A stretch of DNA of 64,000 bases from Clostridia bacterium (GCA_017519405.1 JAFWSH010000027.1:1-64000); one strand, 5' to 3'. Shown: positions 27,145 through 36,471, numbered from the stretch's first letter. Notes: generated by a model not told the origin, from the sequence alone. Made by a program: numbers and translations.

Positions 27145-28929
27145 ATGGCAGGACGCTATCCGGAAGCCTGGCTGGCCCAGCTGCGGGAGCGGGCCGACAT
27201 TGTCCAGACTGTCTCTGCCTATGTCCCCCTGAAGAAAAACGGTCAGAACTACTGGGGACTCTGCCCCTTCCACAACGAGAAGACCCCGTCCTTCTCCGTC
27301 AGCCCGGAGAAACAGATGTACTATTGCTTCGGCTGCAAGGCGGGCGGCAGTGTCATCCAGTTTGTCATGGAGATGGAGCACCTCACCTTTGGGGAGGCGG
27401 TGGCCCGCCTGGCGGATCAGCTTCACATCCCGCTGCCGGAGATGGAGCGGGATCCATTCTACCAGGAGCGGCGTGCCCAGCGGGATCGACTGCTGGAAGC
27501 CAACCGGACGGCCGCCCAGTTCTTCCATCAGCAGCTCTTCGAGCCCCAGGGGGCCGCGGTGCTGGAGTACTTCAAATCAAGGGGCGTCAGCGATGCCATG
27601 ATCACCCGGTTTGGCCTGGGGGCGGCGCCGGACCGCTGGGACGTCCTGACACAGACGCTGAAGGAGAAGGGCTTCTCGGAGGAAGAGTTGCGCCTTGCGG
27701 GGCTGACACTGGTGCACGAGGCGGAAGCGCCCACCCGGGACGCCCCGGGAAAGCCCAGGCGTGTGTTTGATATGTTCCGCAACCGGGCAATGTTTCCCAT
27801 CATCGACCAGTATGGCAATGTGCTGGGGTTTGGCGGGCGGATGCTGGGCAGCGGACAACCCAAGTACCTCAACACTTCGGACACCCCTGTCTTCAACAAG
27901 CGCCAGGGCGTCTATGCCGCCAACCTGCTCCGGAGGGAGCGGGGACTTGAACGGGTGATCCTTGTGGAGGGCTATATGGACGTCATTGCCCTGACCCAGT
28001 TCGGCGTCAGGGGCGTATGCGCCACCCTGGGCACCGCACTGACACAGGAACAGGCCCGCCTGCTGAAACGCTTTGCGCCAAAGATCTTCCTGGCCTATGA
28101 CGGGGACGGGGCTGGACAAAAAGCAATCCTGCGGGGGCTGGACATTCTGGAGGCCGAGGGGATTCCCGCCCGGGTGCTGGATTTCCCGGACGGGCTGGAC
28201 CCGGATGAGTTCATCCGCCGGGACGGCCCGGAGGCGTTTGAGAAGCTGCCCTCCCTCAGCCCCATCACCTATCGGATCCGCCGCACCGAGGAGGCCTATG
28301 ACCTCTCCACCGATGACGGCAAGATAGAGTTCCTGCGGGCCTGCGCAGAGCAGATGAAGCGGCTCGATCCGGTGGAGATGGAGGCGACGCTGAAATACCT
28401 GACCCGGAGAACTGGCTTCAGCCAGGAGACGCTGGTGCAGCAGATTGGCGTTCCCGCTCCGGCAGCAGCGGCGAGAACCACCCGGCGCGTGACGGCGCCC
28501 GTCCGCCGGGAGCCCCTGCCGGAGGGGCAGCGTCTGGACCGCGTCCGGGCCCAGGAGATCATGATCTCCCTGCTGGCCTCCGGACAAATGTTGAAAGATG
28601 TCGTATCGCAAGAGGATTTTGACGACCCTCTGTTGAAAAACTTATACGCCCGGCTGGCAGAGGGTGAATCACCGGCGGCGCTGGTGGAGTCCCAGGATAA
28701 CGAAGCAGACCGTGCCAGGACGGCAAGACTGGTGTTTGCCACCTTCGGAAAAGACCGGGGGGAGCAGCTCCGCATGGCGGAGGAATGCCTCCAGTCCATG
28801 CGCCGCATCCGGATTGAGGAAGAACTGGACACGATCAAATCCCAGGTCAACCTGCTGGAAGGCGAGGAAAAGAAGCAGGCCATAGAGCGCGTGATGGCGC
28901 TGACCCTGCAGCTCGCCAGGATGAAATAA
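27145..28929 (+). CDS. dnaG: DNA primase
   Basis: 594 aa. Start ATG 27145 with AGGAGGTGA upstream, preferred over an in-frame TTG 30 bp earlier. N-terminal CHC2 zinc finger: GLCPFHNEKTPSF and MYYCFGCKAGG. TOPRIM core with ILVEGYMDVIAL and the acidic FLAYDGDGAGQKA. The C-terminal helicase-binding domain (about 440-594) is variable and Glu/Arg-rich. It synthesises RNA primers at the replication fork with DnaB. It forms the macromolecular synthesis operon with sigA. rpsU is absent, which is usual for Firmicutes. Confidence 0.97.
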   Translation: MAGRYPEAWLAQLRERADIVQTVSAYVPLKKNGQNYWGLCPFHNEKTPSFSVSPEKQMYYCFGCKAGGSVIQFVMEMEHLTFGEAVARLADQLHIPLPEMERDPFYQERRAQRDRLLEANRTAAQFFHQQLFEPQGAAVLEYFKSRGVSDAMITRFGLGAAPDRWDVLTQTLKEKGFSEEELRLAGLTLVHEAEAPTRDAPGKPRRVFDMFRNRAMFPIIDQYGNVLGFGGRMLGSGQPKYLNTSDTPVFNKRQGVYAANLLRRERGLERVILVEGYMDVIALTQFGVRGVCATLGTALTQEQARLLKRFAPKIFLAYDGDGAGQKAILRGLDILEAEGIPARVLDFPDGLDPDEFIRRDGPEAFEKLPSLSPITYRIRRTEEAYDLSTDDGKIEFLRACAEQMKRLDPVEMEATLKYLTRRTGFSQETLVQQIGVPAPAAAARTTRRVTAPVRREPLPEGQRLDRVRAQEIMISLLASGQMLKDVVSQEDFDDPLLKNLYARLAEGESPAALVESQDNEADRARTARLVFATFGKDRGEQLRMAEECLQSMRRIRIEEELDTIKSQVNLLEGEEKKQAIERVMALTLQLARMK

Positions 28930-28977
28930 CAGCCGTACGATTCCGCCTCTGCCTCTTTGGAAAGGAGCGATTCCCCG

Positions 28978-30303
28978 ATGTACACACCCGACAGCACACT
29001 GGAGCAGCGCCTGAATGAACTGGTGGAAGCCAGCAAGGCCAAGCGTGTGGTTACCTATACCGATGTGATGAACCAGCTGATGGACCTGGAGATGGAGCCA
29101 GACCAGCTGGAAAGCGTCCTGGAGCGGCTGGAGGTAGCCGGTGTACGCGTCGTGTCCGAGAATGATGCCCAGGCTCTTGAGGCCGGTGAGTCCGGCAGCG
29201 AGGGGGAGGACGCGTCCGAGAAGGTGCCTGCGGTCTCCGGCTCAAAGGCATCGGATCCCTCCGACGAAGTCAGCATGACGGATCCCATCCGCATGTACCT
29301 GAAGGAGATCGGCAAAATCTCCCTTCTCACAGCGGAGCAGGAGGTGGCGCTGGCCAAGCGCATTGAGCGGGGTGTACAGGCCCAGGAGGCCCTGAAGCAG
29401 TTCAAGGAGGGCACCAGCGAGGAAGCCCAGAAGATCCTGAAAGCCCGGGCTGCCCGGGATCAGCTGCGGGACCCGGAGGCTGCCGCCAAGCTCACCGAGG
29501 AGGAGAAGGCAGCGCTGATGCAGGTGATCGAGGAGGGCAAACAGGCCCAGGCAAAGCTGCGGGCGGATACCGACCTGGTGGCCGACGGGGCGAAAGCCAA
29601 GGATGAGCTCATTAACGCCAATCTGCGCCTCGTGGTCTCCATCGCCGGACATTACAACGGCCGCGGCATGCTCTATCTGGATCTGATCCAGGAGGGCAAC
29701 ATGGGCCTGATCAAGGCGGCGGACAAGTTCGACTATTCCAAGGGCTTCAAGTTCTCCACCTATGCCACCTGGTGGATCCGCCAGTCCATCACCCGGGCGC
29801 TGGCCGACCAGGCCCGCACAATCCGGATTCCGGTGCACATGGTGGAGACCATCAACCGCCTGATCCGCACCAGCCGGCAGCTGATGCAGGATCTCGGCCG
29901 GGAGCCCACCACCGCAGAGATCGCCCAGGCCATGCATGTGACCGAGGCGCGGGTGCAGGAAATCAAGAAGATTGCCCAGGATCCGGTGAGCCTGGAGACC
30001 CCCATCGGCGAGGAGGAGGACAGCCATCTGGGCGACTTCATCCCGGATGACTCCGCGCCGGCGCCGGCGGACGCCGCCTTCTACACCCTCCAGCGGGAGC
30101 AGCTCATGGAGGTGCTGGACACCCTGACCGAGCGGGAAAAGAAAGTGTTGATCCTGCGCTACGGCCTGGACGGCGGACGTTCCTACACCCTGGAGGAAGT
30201 GGGAGAGAAATTCCACGTCACCCGGGAGCGGATCCGCCAGATCGAGGCCAAGGCCCTGAGGAAACTCCGGTCCAACCGCCAGATCAAGTCGCTCCGCAGC
30301 TGA
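28978..30303 (+). CDS. sigA: Primary sigma factor SigA (RpoD)
   Basis: 441 aa. Start ATG 28978 is preferred because AAAGGAGCG lies about 10 bp upstream; an earlier in-frame TTG overlaps this site. Region 1.2 [29 protein letters not shown], region 2 [19 protein letters not shown] and [19 protein letters not shown], region 3 about 310-365 and region 4 [24 protein letters not shown] are all present. The acidic N terminus (1-100) matches SigA region 1.1. It recognises the TTGACA/TATAAT promoters that abound in this window. Located between dnaG and trmK. Confidence 0.98.
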   Translation: MYTPDSTLEQRLNELVEASKAKRVVTYTDVMNQLMDLEMEPDQLESVLERLEVAGVRVVSENDAQALEAGESGSEGEDASEKVPAVSGSKASDPSDEVSMTDPIRMYLKEIGKISLLTAEQEVALAKRIERGVQAQEALKQFKEGTSEEAQKILKARAARDQLRDPEAAAKLTEEEKAALMQVIEEGKQAQAKLRADTDLVADGAKAKDELINANLRLVVSIAGHYNGRGMLYLDLIQEGNMGLIKAADKFDYSKGFKFSTYATWWIRQSITRALADQARTIRIPVHMVETINRLIRTSRQLMQDLGREPTTAEIAQAMHVTEARVQEIKKIAQDPVSLETPIGEEEDSHLGDFIPDDSAPAPADAAFYTLQREQLMEVLDTLTEREKKVLILRYGLDGGRSYTLEEVGEKFHVTRERIRQIEAKALRKLRSNRQIKSLRS

Positions 30304-30304
30304 C

Positions 30305-30985
30305 ATGCTGGACGCAAGACTGGCGCTGGCCGCCGAATTGTATCAGCCCTGCTCCACAGGCGCAGACGTCGGAACAGACCATGGTCTGCTCCCCTGCCAT
30401 CTGCTGGAGCAGGGCGTTTGTGAACAAATGATCCTGACGGATGTAAGTCCCAAAGCCCTGGCACGTGCCCGGACCGAAGTCTGTAAGCGGCATCTGGAGT
30501 CCCGTACCCATCTGGTCTGCGGAGACGGTCTGAAAGCCCTGAACGCGCCCTGCGGCTGTATCAGCATCACCGGAATGGGCGGCAGAACCATCGCCGGCAT
30601 ACTGCACAGGGGTCAGGAGAAGCTCCGTGGCGCAGCGCTGGTGCTGTGCGCCCACACTGAACAGGCGGAGGCCAGACAGGCCCTGCAGGAGATCGGATAC
30701 CGCCTGCAACGGGAGGAACCCTGCCTCTGCAATGGCCATGCCTATCTGGTGTGGCTGGCTGTGCCGGGTGAGATGCAGCTCCAGCCCATGGAAATGCTCT
30801 GCGGGCGGGAGCTGTTCTCCTCAAAGTCACCCATGCTCCGGCCCTACCTGCAGCATCGGCTGGCCACCCTGCAGCGGCGCTTGGACGGACTGGCCAGGGC
30901 CTCGCGACAGGATCATGAAGCAATAACCCGGACCAGGGCCGTGATGGACTATTATCTGCAGAAAGCGGAGGAGAGCATCCCATGA
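30305..30985 (+). CDS. trmK: tRNA (adenine(22)-N1)-methyltransferase
   Basis: 226 aa, TrmK/YqfN family. SAM site GADVGTDHGLLPCHLLEQG, then ILTDVSPKALARA, and the catalytic-loop equivalent ISITGMGGRTIAGIL. It methylates N1 of A22 in tRNA-Ser, -Leu and -Tyr in Gram-positive bacteria. It starts 1 bp after the sigA stop and overlaps nif3 by 4 bp, the conserved Firmicutes order. A coiled-coil C terminus (about 170-226) is typical. Confidence 0.93.
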   Translation: MLDARLALAAELYQPCSTGADVGTDHGLLPCHLLEQGVCEQMILTDVSPKALARARTEVCKRHLESRTHLVCGDGLKALNAPCGCISITGMGGRTIAGILHRGQEKLRGAALVLCAHTEQAEARQALQEIGYRLQREEPCLCNGHAYLVWLAVPGEMQLQPMEMLCGRELFSSKSPMLRPYLQHRLATLQRRLDGLARASRQDHEAITRTRAVMDYYLQKAEESIP

Positions 30986-31770
30986 CATTCCGCGACATCT
31001 ATGACATGATTGACGCGCTGGCGCCCTTTTCCACGCAGATGGACTTTGACAATTCCGGTCTGCTGGCAGGCCATCCCGACCGGGAAATCACAGGCATCCA
31101 CGTGGCCCTGGATGTGACCCATCGTGTGCTGGATGAGGCGGAGGCGGCCGGTGCCAATCTGCTGGTGACGCATCATCCGCTGATGTTTGCGCCCCGGAAG
31201 GATATCACCGAGTCGGATTACGAGGGATCGCTGCTGTGCCGGATGATCCGGGGCCGCATGGGATTGATTGCCGCCCACACCAATCTGGACCTGGCCTGCG
31301 GCGGCACCAATGACGTGCTGGCGGCCCTCTGCGGCTTGACGAATGTGGCCGGGGAAGGGGCGTGCTGGCGGGTGGGCGATCTCCCGGAGGGGACAACCCT
31401 CGGCAGCCTGGCTTCTCTTCTCGAACAAAAGCTCCATACCGTGGTGCGCATCTGCGGGCAGCGGGCTCCAGAGCAGCCTGTTCGCCGCCTGGGGCTGTGT
31501 ACCGGTGCCGGCAGCGAGTATTGGGAAGAGACGGCGGCACTGGGAGCCGACGTGTTTGTGACGGGAGAAGTCAGGCACCACCATGCGCTGGCTGCGGCAG
31601 ACCGGGGGGTTGTGATCCTGGAGGCGGGACACTTTGCCACGGAGGAGCCCGGCATCTTTGCGCTGGGGGATGCTTTACAAAGCCGGCTGAATGCGCTACA
31701 ATGCCCGTTGAGAATCACAAGGTCCGTCTGCGGCGCATATGCCCTGCCCGGATGTGACCAAAGGAGGTAA
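30982..31770 (+). CDS. Nif3-like dinuclear metal-centre protein
   Basis: 262 aa, NIF3/YqfO family. The metal-binding signature GANLLVTHHPLMF and LIAAHTNLDLACGGTND near the N terminus and a C-terminal GHFATE... with TGEVRHHHALAA match the dinuclear site. It lacks the central PII/CutA-like insert of YqfO, so it is the short form. Its biochemical role is unsettled (GTP cyclohydrolase I type 2 is the old name). Coupled to trmK by a 4 bp overlap; 5 bp before the CdsZ gene. Confidence 0.92.
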   Translation: MTFRDIYDMIDALAPFSTQMDFDNSGLLAGHPDREITGIHVALDVTHRVLDEAEAAGANLLVTHHPLMFAPRKDITESDYEGSLLCRMIRGRMGLIAAHTNLDLACGGTNDVLAALCGLTNVAGEGACWRVGDLPEGTTLGSLASLLEQKLHTVVRICGQRAPEQPVRRLGLCTGAGSEYWEETAALGADVFVTGEVRHHHALAAADRGVVILEAGHFATEEPGIFALGDALQSRLNALQCPLRITRSVCGAYALPGCDQRR

Positions 31771-31775
31771 CCCCG

Positions 31776-32480
31776 ATGGAAGCCATGGAAATGCTCTGGA
31801 CTTACATGCTGGAAGACATGAAGGCCGACCGGATCAAGCGGGAGATCGAGAACTCTCCCACCCGGCAGCAGGCCGAGAAAATGCGTGATTTCATTCTTGA
31901 GCAGAAGAAGAAGTATGACCAGATTCAGGAGCAGGTTGCCATCTATGCGGATCGCAAGGACGCTATCCATGACGCCCTGGCACGGGCCAGGGATCAGCTG
32001 GATGCCCTGATGCGCCGTTTCAGCGATAACCCGCCGGCGGATGCGGATGCTGTCCGGGACATGATCGCGGAGGCCGAGAAGTGCCAGCATACCCTGGCCG
32101 GCTATGAAGAGGAACTCTCCCGCATCAAGCGGGAAGCCGCCTCCTTCATCACCCGCTGCGACAAGCTCCGTCAGGAGACGGCCAAGGCCCGCAAAAAGTT
32201 CAATGATCTGAAGGAGCAGTACGTCCAGGAGTCCGCGGAGAAGAAAACCCTCCACGCAGAGGCCAGAAAGGCGGCGGACGCAAAAGCTGCCGGCATCCCG
32301 GAGCAGCTCATGAGCGTATACACGCGGGTGAAGCGGCACATTGCGCCTCCCATGGCGCGGCTGGAAGGGAGCCAGTGCAGCGGCTGCAACACCAGCCAGC
32401 CCAGCGCCTCCCTCCGCCGGATTGAGGCAGGCACCGAGATCGTGGAATGTGAGAGCTGCGGCAGGATCCTGATCAGGTAA
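31776..32480 (+). CDS. C4-type zinc ribbon/coiled-coil protein (CdsZ-like)
   Basis: 234 aa. Residues 1-175 are a long antiparallel coiled coil rich in Lys, Glu and Ala. The C terminus is a zinc ribbon: QCSGCNTSQPSASL and VECESCGRILI give two CxxC pairs (PF02591). Members bind nucleic acid or ribosome-related partners and lie next to nif3 widely in bacteria. Start ATG has AAAGGAGGTAACC upstream. Last gene of the dgt-dnaG-sigA-trmK-nif3 block, followed by a terminator. Confidence 0.9.
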   Translation: MEAMEMLWTYMLEDMKADRIKREIENSPTRQQAEKMRDFILEQKKKYDQIQEQVAIYADRKDAIHDALARARDQLDALMRRFSDNPPADADAVRDMIAEAEKCQHTLAGYEEELSRIKREAASFITRCDKLRQETAKARKKFNDLKEQYVQESAEKKTLHAEARKAADAKAAGIPEQLMSVYTRVKRHIAPPMARLEGSQCSGCNTSQPSASLRRIEAGTEIVECESCGRILIR

Positions 32481-32493
32481 CCCGCAGGCAAGC

Positions 32494-32540
32494 AGGAAAA
32501 GAGCCCACCGGCGCAAATCACCGGAGGCTCTTTTCCTTTC
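32494..32540 (+). terminator. Terminator of the sigA operon
   Basis: GGAAAAGAGCC-CACCGG pairs with a CCGG-AGGCTCTTTTCC arm around CGCAAATCA, followed by TTTCC. Strong stem 14 bp after the CdsZ stop. Confidence 0.85.
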
Positions 32541-32603
32541 CGCACTGCCGGGGATCGATTCACGGACGGCGCGGCACTTTTCCGTGGGGTCTGGTTGATA
32601 ACC

Positions 32604-32632
32604 TTGCAATCCGGCAGCAAACAGGATATAAT
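32604..32632 (+). promoter_or_regulatory. Promoter of the ECF-S/larC operon
   Basis: -35 TTGCAA (32604-32609), 17 bp, -10 TATAAT (32627-32632). The leader of about 55 nt holds a small GCAGG/CCCTGC hairpin around 32655; no known riboswitch class was recognised. Confidence 0.7.
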
Positions 32633-32692
32633 TGCCAACACCGGAAAGCGCAGGACGAAAGACCCTGCCCGTTCAGACAGGAGGAGGAAAGA

Positions 32693-33247
32693 ATGAAATC
32701 ACTTCAGGTTCGCAAACTGACTTATGCCTCGCTTTTTTTGGCCCTGGCCTTGGTGCTGCCTTTTTTGACGGGCCAGATCCCTGAAATCGGTTCGATGCTC
32801 AGTCCGATGCACATCCCGGCGCTGCTGTGCGGCTTTATGTGCGGCTGGCCCTGGGGACTGGCGGTGGGCTTTATCGCACCGCTCCTTCGATCGGTGATTT
32901 TCGGCATGCCGGCCATGTTTCCCGGTGCTGTGGCCATGGCCTTTGAGCTCGCTGTGTATGGTGCTGTGGCGGGCATTATGTACCGGCTGCTGCCGAAAAA
33001 AAGATGGGCAATCTATGCCGCCCTGGGGATTGCCATGATTGCTGGGCGCGTGGTCTGGGGTACCGTCCGGGCCATCCTCGCCGGGCTCTCCGGCAATACC
33101 TTCACCTGGGCCATGTTCCTTGCCGGCGGCTTCACCAACGCCATTCCCGGCATCGTCCTGCAGATTGTTCTGATTCCCCTGCTGGTGATGGCCATGGAGG
33201 CCACCGGCCTCATGCTGAATCGACAGAAAGGAAACAAGGCCAAATGA
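32693..33247 (+). CDS. ECF transporter S component-like membrane protein
   Basis: 184 aa with about five to six helices, the size and layout of substrate-binding S components of energy-coupling factor transporters. Typical elements are a first helix starting after a short basic end (LTYASLFLALALVLPFLTG), then SPMHIPALLCGFMCGWPWGLAVGFIAPLLRS and an Ala/Gly helix with GRVVWG. The ligand is unknown. It overlaps larC by 4 bp. Since the LarC cofactor is made from nicotinic acid adenine dinucleotide and nickel, a niacin or related vitamin is a tempting but unproven ligand. No ATPase or T component is nearby, so it would use a shared energising module. Confidence 0.78.
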   Translation: MKSLQVRKLTYASLFLALALVLPFLTGQIPEIGSMLSPMHIPALLCGFMCGWPWGLAVGFIAPLLRSVIFGMPAMFPGAVAMAFELAVYGAVAGIMYRLLPKKRWAIYAALGIAMIAGRVVWGTVRAILAGLSGNTFTWAMFLAGGFTNAIPGIVLQIVLIPLLVMAMEATGLMLNRQKGNKAK

Positions 33248-34590
33248 AAACACTCTATATCGAATGCGGTATGGGAGCGGCCGGAGACATGCTGACGGCC
33301 GCTCTCCTGGAGCTGCTCCCCGACCGGAAGGCATTCATCGATGAGCTGAACAGCCTCGGCCTGCCCGGCGTCTGCGTGACGGCGGAGCCCGCGGTAAAGT
33401 GCGGCATCACCGGCACCCACGTCAGGGTGGTGATAAACGGCGCCGAGGAGGAGTCGGAAGACGTTCATGACCATGTCCACGACCACGATCATGATCATGA
33501 ACATCATCACGACTACGGACACGATCATGAGCATCATCACGACCATGATCATGATCACCATCACGACCAAGAGCACGATCATGAACACCATCACGACCAC
33601 GACCATGATCACGAGCACCACCATGATTACGGGCAGGATCACCACCATGACCATCATCACGCTTCCATGCAGGACATTGAGGCGTGTATCGACAGCCTGC
33701 CTGTCACCAGTCAGGTGAAGGAAGATGCGAAGGCAGTGTATGCGCTGATTGTATCTGCCGAGAGCCAGGTGCACGGGCAGCCGGTCAGCCAGATTCATTT
33801 CCATGAGGTGGGCACCATGGACGCGGTGGCCGATGTGGTGGCGGTCTGTATGCTGATGGAGCGGATTGCGCCTGACGAGGTGGTGGCTTCTCCCGTCCAC
33901 GTGGGCAGCGGCCATGTGCATTGCATGCACGGTATCCTGCCGGTGCCAGCGCCGGCCACCGCCCTGATCCTCCAGGGGGTGCCCACCTATGGCGGCCGGG
34001 TTCAGGGGGAGCTGTGCACCCCCACGGGGGCAGCGCTGCTGAAGCATTTTGTCACCCGCTTCGGCGACCGGCCTGTGATGAGAACATCCGCCATCGGCTG
34101 CGGCATGGGAAAGAAGGACTTTGAGCAGGCCAACTGCGTCCGGGTCTTCCTGGGGGAGAGCGAAGGCCGGCGTGAGGCCATTACCCGCCTGGAGTGCAAT
34201 CTGGACGATATGACGGGGGAGGACATTGCCTTCGCCATGGAGCAGCTCTTCCAGGCCGGCGCCCGGGATGTCTACACGCAGCCCATCGGCATGAAGAAGT
34301 CCCGCCCCGGCACGCTTCTCAGCGTTGTCTGCCTTCCGGAGGATGCGGATCAGCTTGCCGCAGTCATGATGAAACACACCACGACCCTGGGAATCCGCCG
34401 GCAGGACATGAGCCGCTACATTCTGCAGCGGAGCATGGAGACAGCCGATACGCCCTACGGCCAGGTGCGCATCAAGCATGCGTCCGGCCTGGGGGTGGAC
34501 CGCACGAAGCCGGAGTTTGAGGATGTGGCGGAACTGGCCAGGCGGCACAACGTGTCCCTCCAGGACATCCGGAACGGGCTGAAGCGCTGA
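33244..34590 (+). CDS. larC: Nickel insertion protein LarC with His-rich insert
   Basis: 448 aa. N-terminal MKTLYIECGMGAAGDMLTAAL and later FHEVGTMDAVADVV, GSGHVHCMHGILPVPAPAT, GELCTPTGAALLK, CNLDDMTGEDIA and the C-terminal DRTKPEFEDVAELA are the full LarC series. LarC loads nickel into the pincer pyridinium cofactor of lactate racemase-type enzymes. In Lactobacillus plantarum the protein is made by frameshifting between larC1 and larC2; here it is one continuous frame. Residues 75-139 are a His/Asp insert with about 36 His, a likely nickel store. larB, larE and larA are not in this window. Translationally coupled to the S component. Confidence 0.93.
   Translation: MKTLYIECGMGAAGDMLTAALLELLPDRKAFIDELNSLGLPGVCVTAEPAVKCGITGTHVRVVINGAEEESEDVHDHVHDHDHDHEHHHDYGHDHEHHHDHDHDHHHDQEHDHEHHHDHDHDHEHHHDYGQDHHHDHHHASMQDIEACIDSLPVTSQVKEDAKAVYALIVSAESQVHGQPVSQIHFHEVGTMDAVADVVAVCMLMERIAPDEVVASPVHVGSGHVHCMHGILPVPAPATALILQGVPTYGGRVQGELCTPTGAALLKHFVTRFGDRPVMRTSAIGCGMGKKDFEQANCVRVFLGESEGRREAITRLECNLDDMTGEDIAFAMEQLFQAGARDVYTQPIGMKKSRPGTLLSVVCLPEDADQLAAVMMKHTTTLGIRRQDMSRYILQRSMETADTPYGQVRIKHASGLGVDRTKPEFEDVAELARRHNVSLQDIRNGLKR
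33466..33660 (+). repeat. His/Asp-coding tandem repeat inside larC
   Basis: 195 bp of CAC/CAT, GAC/GAT and GAG/GAA codons with imperfect 30-36 bp units coding HDHEHHHDYGHDH-like blocks. The repeats keep the reading frame and vary at third positions, so they are maintained as protein sequence and not as a recent slippage product. Confidence 0.88.
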
Positions 34591-34610
34591 GAACAAACCG
34601 GGAGAAGAGG

Positions 34611-35705
34611 ATGAGCAGACTCCAGTATGTCTTTGTCCACGGGCTGTCGGGCTGGGGGAGCTATGATGCGGCCTACCGGCGAATGCCCTACTGGGGCATG
34701 CGGGGCGGCGATCTGATGGCGTTTCTTCGCGCCGAGGGCTTTTCCTGCTGTGCAGCCTCTGTGGCGCCCACCGGCAGCGCATGGGACCGCGCCTGCGAGC
34801 TGTATGCACAGCTTGCCGGCACCCGGGTGGACTACGGACAGGCCCACAGTGAAAAGTATCATCATGCGCGATATGGCCGTGACTTTACGGACTGTCCGTT
34901 GATTCCCGGGTGGAGCAGTGAAACGCGTCTGGTGCTGCTCGGCCACTCCTTTGGCGGCACCACCGTGCGGATGCTCTCAGAATTGCTGGCCGGCGGGGAT
35001 GAGACAGAGCGCCTTGCCACGCCCCCGGAGCAGCTTTCTCCGCTCTTTGCGGGCGGCATGGCGGACCGCATACACAGCATTGTGACCCTGGCTTCCCCCA
35101 TGAACGGCACCACCGCTTACGATCTGTTCCTGGATCCTGACTTTGATTCGGCGCAGGTCAAAGTACCGTGGTGGAGCAAAGCGCTGGCAAGGATGATGGC
35201 GCTGGGCACAAGTCCGCGACAGGATGGCCGGGATCCGGCCGACTACGCAGGCCCGGACATGCACCTGGACCGCGCCAGGGCGCTGAATCAGCGGATCAGG
35301 ACGCTTCCGCATGTCTGGTATTTCTCGGTGCCGTGCAGTGCCACGCGCCGGCAGGCGGACGGAACCTGGCGGCCAAAGCCCGGCATCGAAAGGCTGTTCT
35401 ACGCCAGGGCGTGTCAGATCGGCGCATACTCGGGCCGGACGGCCGGCGGTATCACAGTGGACGAAGCCTGGCGGGAGAGCGACGGCCTGGTGAACACGAT
35501 CTCCGCCACAGCACCTGACGGCGCGCCATCCAAGCCCCTGGACAGAGCTGATTTGACCCCGGGCGTGTGGCAGGCGTTTCCTGTACTGGACGGCGACCAC
35601 ATGTGGCTCCAGGGCGGCCTGATGCACCGGCACGACATCAGGGCCTTCTATCTGGATCTGCTGAATCTGATTGATCGCTTGGACGGCCGCCGGGATGGCG
35701 GGTAA
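34611..35705 (+). CDS. Family I.5-like lipase
   Basis: 364 aa, alpha/beta hydrolase resembling Geobacillus and staphylococcal lipases. Oxyanion region VFVHGLSGWG, nucleophile elbow LLGHSFGGTTVRML, a probable acid in the WRESDGLVNTISA region and catalytic His in LDGDHMWLQGG. The HYGADRV-like insert and a DYG...HSEKYHHARYGRDF segment match the zinc-binding family. There is no signal peptide, which is unusual as most members are secreted. The nucleophile motif begins with Gly rather than the Ala common in the family. Start ATG has GGGAGAAGAGG upstream, 20 bp after larC. Confidence 0.88.
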   Translation: MSRLQYVFVHGLSGWGSYDAAYRRMPYWGMRGGDLMAFLRAEGFSCCAASVAPTGSAWDRACELYAQLAGTRVDYGQAHSEKYHHARYGRDFTDCPLIPGWSSETRLVLLGHSFGGTTVRMLSELLAGGDETERLATPPEQLSPLFAGGMADRIHSIVTLASPMNGTTAYDLFLDPDFDSAQVKVPWWSKALARMMALGTSPRQDGRDPADYAGPDMHLDRARALNQRIRTLPHVWYFSVPCSATRRQADGTWRPKPGIERLFYARACQIGAYSGRTAGGITVDEAWRESDGLVNTISATAPDGAPSKPLDRADLTPGVWQAFPVLDGDHMWLQGGLMHRHDIRAFYLDLLNLIDRLDGRRDGG

Positions 35706-35720
35706 CTGGCCAACAGAAGA

Positions 35721-35749
35721 GACCGCTCCCATTCCGGGCGCGGTCTTTG
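35721..35749 (+). terminator. Terminator after the lipase gene
   Basis: GACCGC pairs with GCGGTC around an 17-nt GC-rich loop, followed by TTTGT. Ends about 10 bp before the left end of the IS remnant. Confidence 0.7.
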
Positions 35750-35758
35750 TGTTGAAAT

Positions 35759-36402
35759 CTCAAACTTCCCACACGTCAACCCCGTCTGAACCCAGTCATT
35801 CCAAGGATTTGAAGAAAGAAAAATACTGAACGAGAAAGGCAAAGGCCTGAGAATCTGGCATAATAGTGGGTGCCCAATCCAACTATCCAGAGGAGGTCTT
35901 TGCCATGACAGGCATAGCACAGAACCAGGGAAATGACCAGAGGGAAATCAGCGCGACGCTGGGGGAATTCTATGCCGACTACGGCGTGGCGGGATTGCAC
36001 CGGGCCTGCCGTGGCGAGAAGCATAAAGGGTTTTCAGCGTTCAGGCTCTTTCAGTATCTGTTGTGCCTGGTGTTCAGCGACCGGAGCATGTACATGCAGC
36101 TGGCCACGGGGCGCTTTGCCGAAGCTTTCGGCAAGAACACCGTGTATCGCTTTCTCAGCGCTGCGAAGACGAACTGGGAGCGGCTCGTGCTGCAGCTGAT
36201 TGTCGACGCCGTGTTGCAGACCGTCCGGGAGCACTTCGGCCTCAGCGAAGAGCAACTCCTTGACTTCACACGTCAATTCTATGACCGCCTGCCCGCCAGC
36301 TACCAGCGTTTTCTTCAAGCCCCGGCTGCTGCCTGATATTCTTCAGGTGCAGGGGCTTGCTGCAGGCGGCGCTGCTGCGCGTTTGGGTGCGGGAAGTTTG
36401 AG
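35759..36402 (+). mobile_element. Internally deleted IS4-like element (644 bp)
   Basis: The left end CTCAAACTTCCCACAC (35759-35774) is the inverse of the right end GTGCGGGAAGTTTGAG (36387-36402) with one mismatch in 16. Between them lies a shortened transposase frame joining an N-terminal and a C-terminal part. An autonomous IS4-family element would be about 1.4-1.6 kb, so this is a non-autonomous derivative. No clear target-site duplication is visible outside the ends. Confidence 0.8.
35905..36336 (+). pseudogene. IS4-family transposase, internal deletion
   Basis: 143 aa from ATG 35905 with AGAGGAGG upstream. Residues 1-98 match the N-terminal region of IS4-like transposases (FRLFQYLLCLVFSDRSMYMQ, GKNTVYRFLSAAKTNWERL). 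Residues about 99-143 look like their C-terminal tail (TVREHFGLSEEQLLDFTRQF). The whole DDE catalytic core of roughly 300 residues is missing, but the frame is kept open across the junction. The protein cannot catalyse transposition; it might still bind the ends. Confidence 0.8.
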
Positions 36403-36471
36403 TTGGAAGGTTTTGTTCTCGCGACTTTGATCTTCTGATCCTTCAGGATTGATTGCCGGACGAAATCAGGG

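Noticed and set aside
33466..33660. Regular short repeats that could look like a CRISPR array
   Set aside because: The units are in frame, code His/Asp blocks inside larC and have no unique spacers or cas genes.
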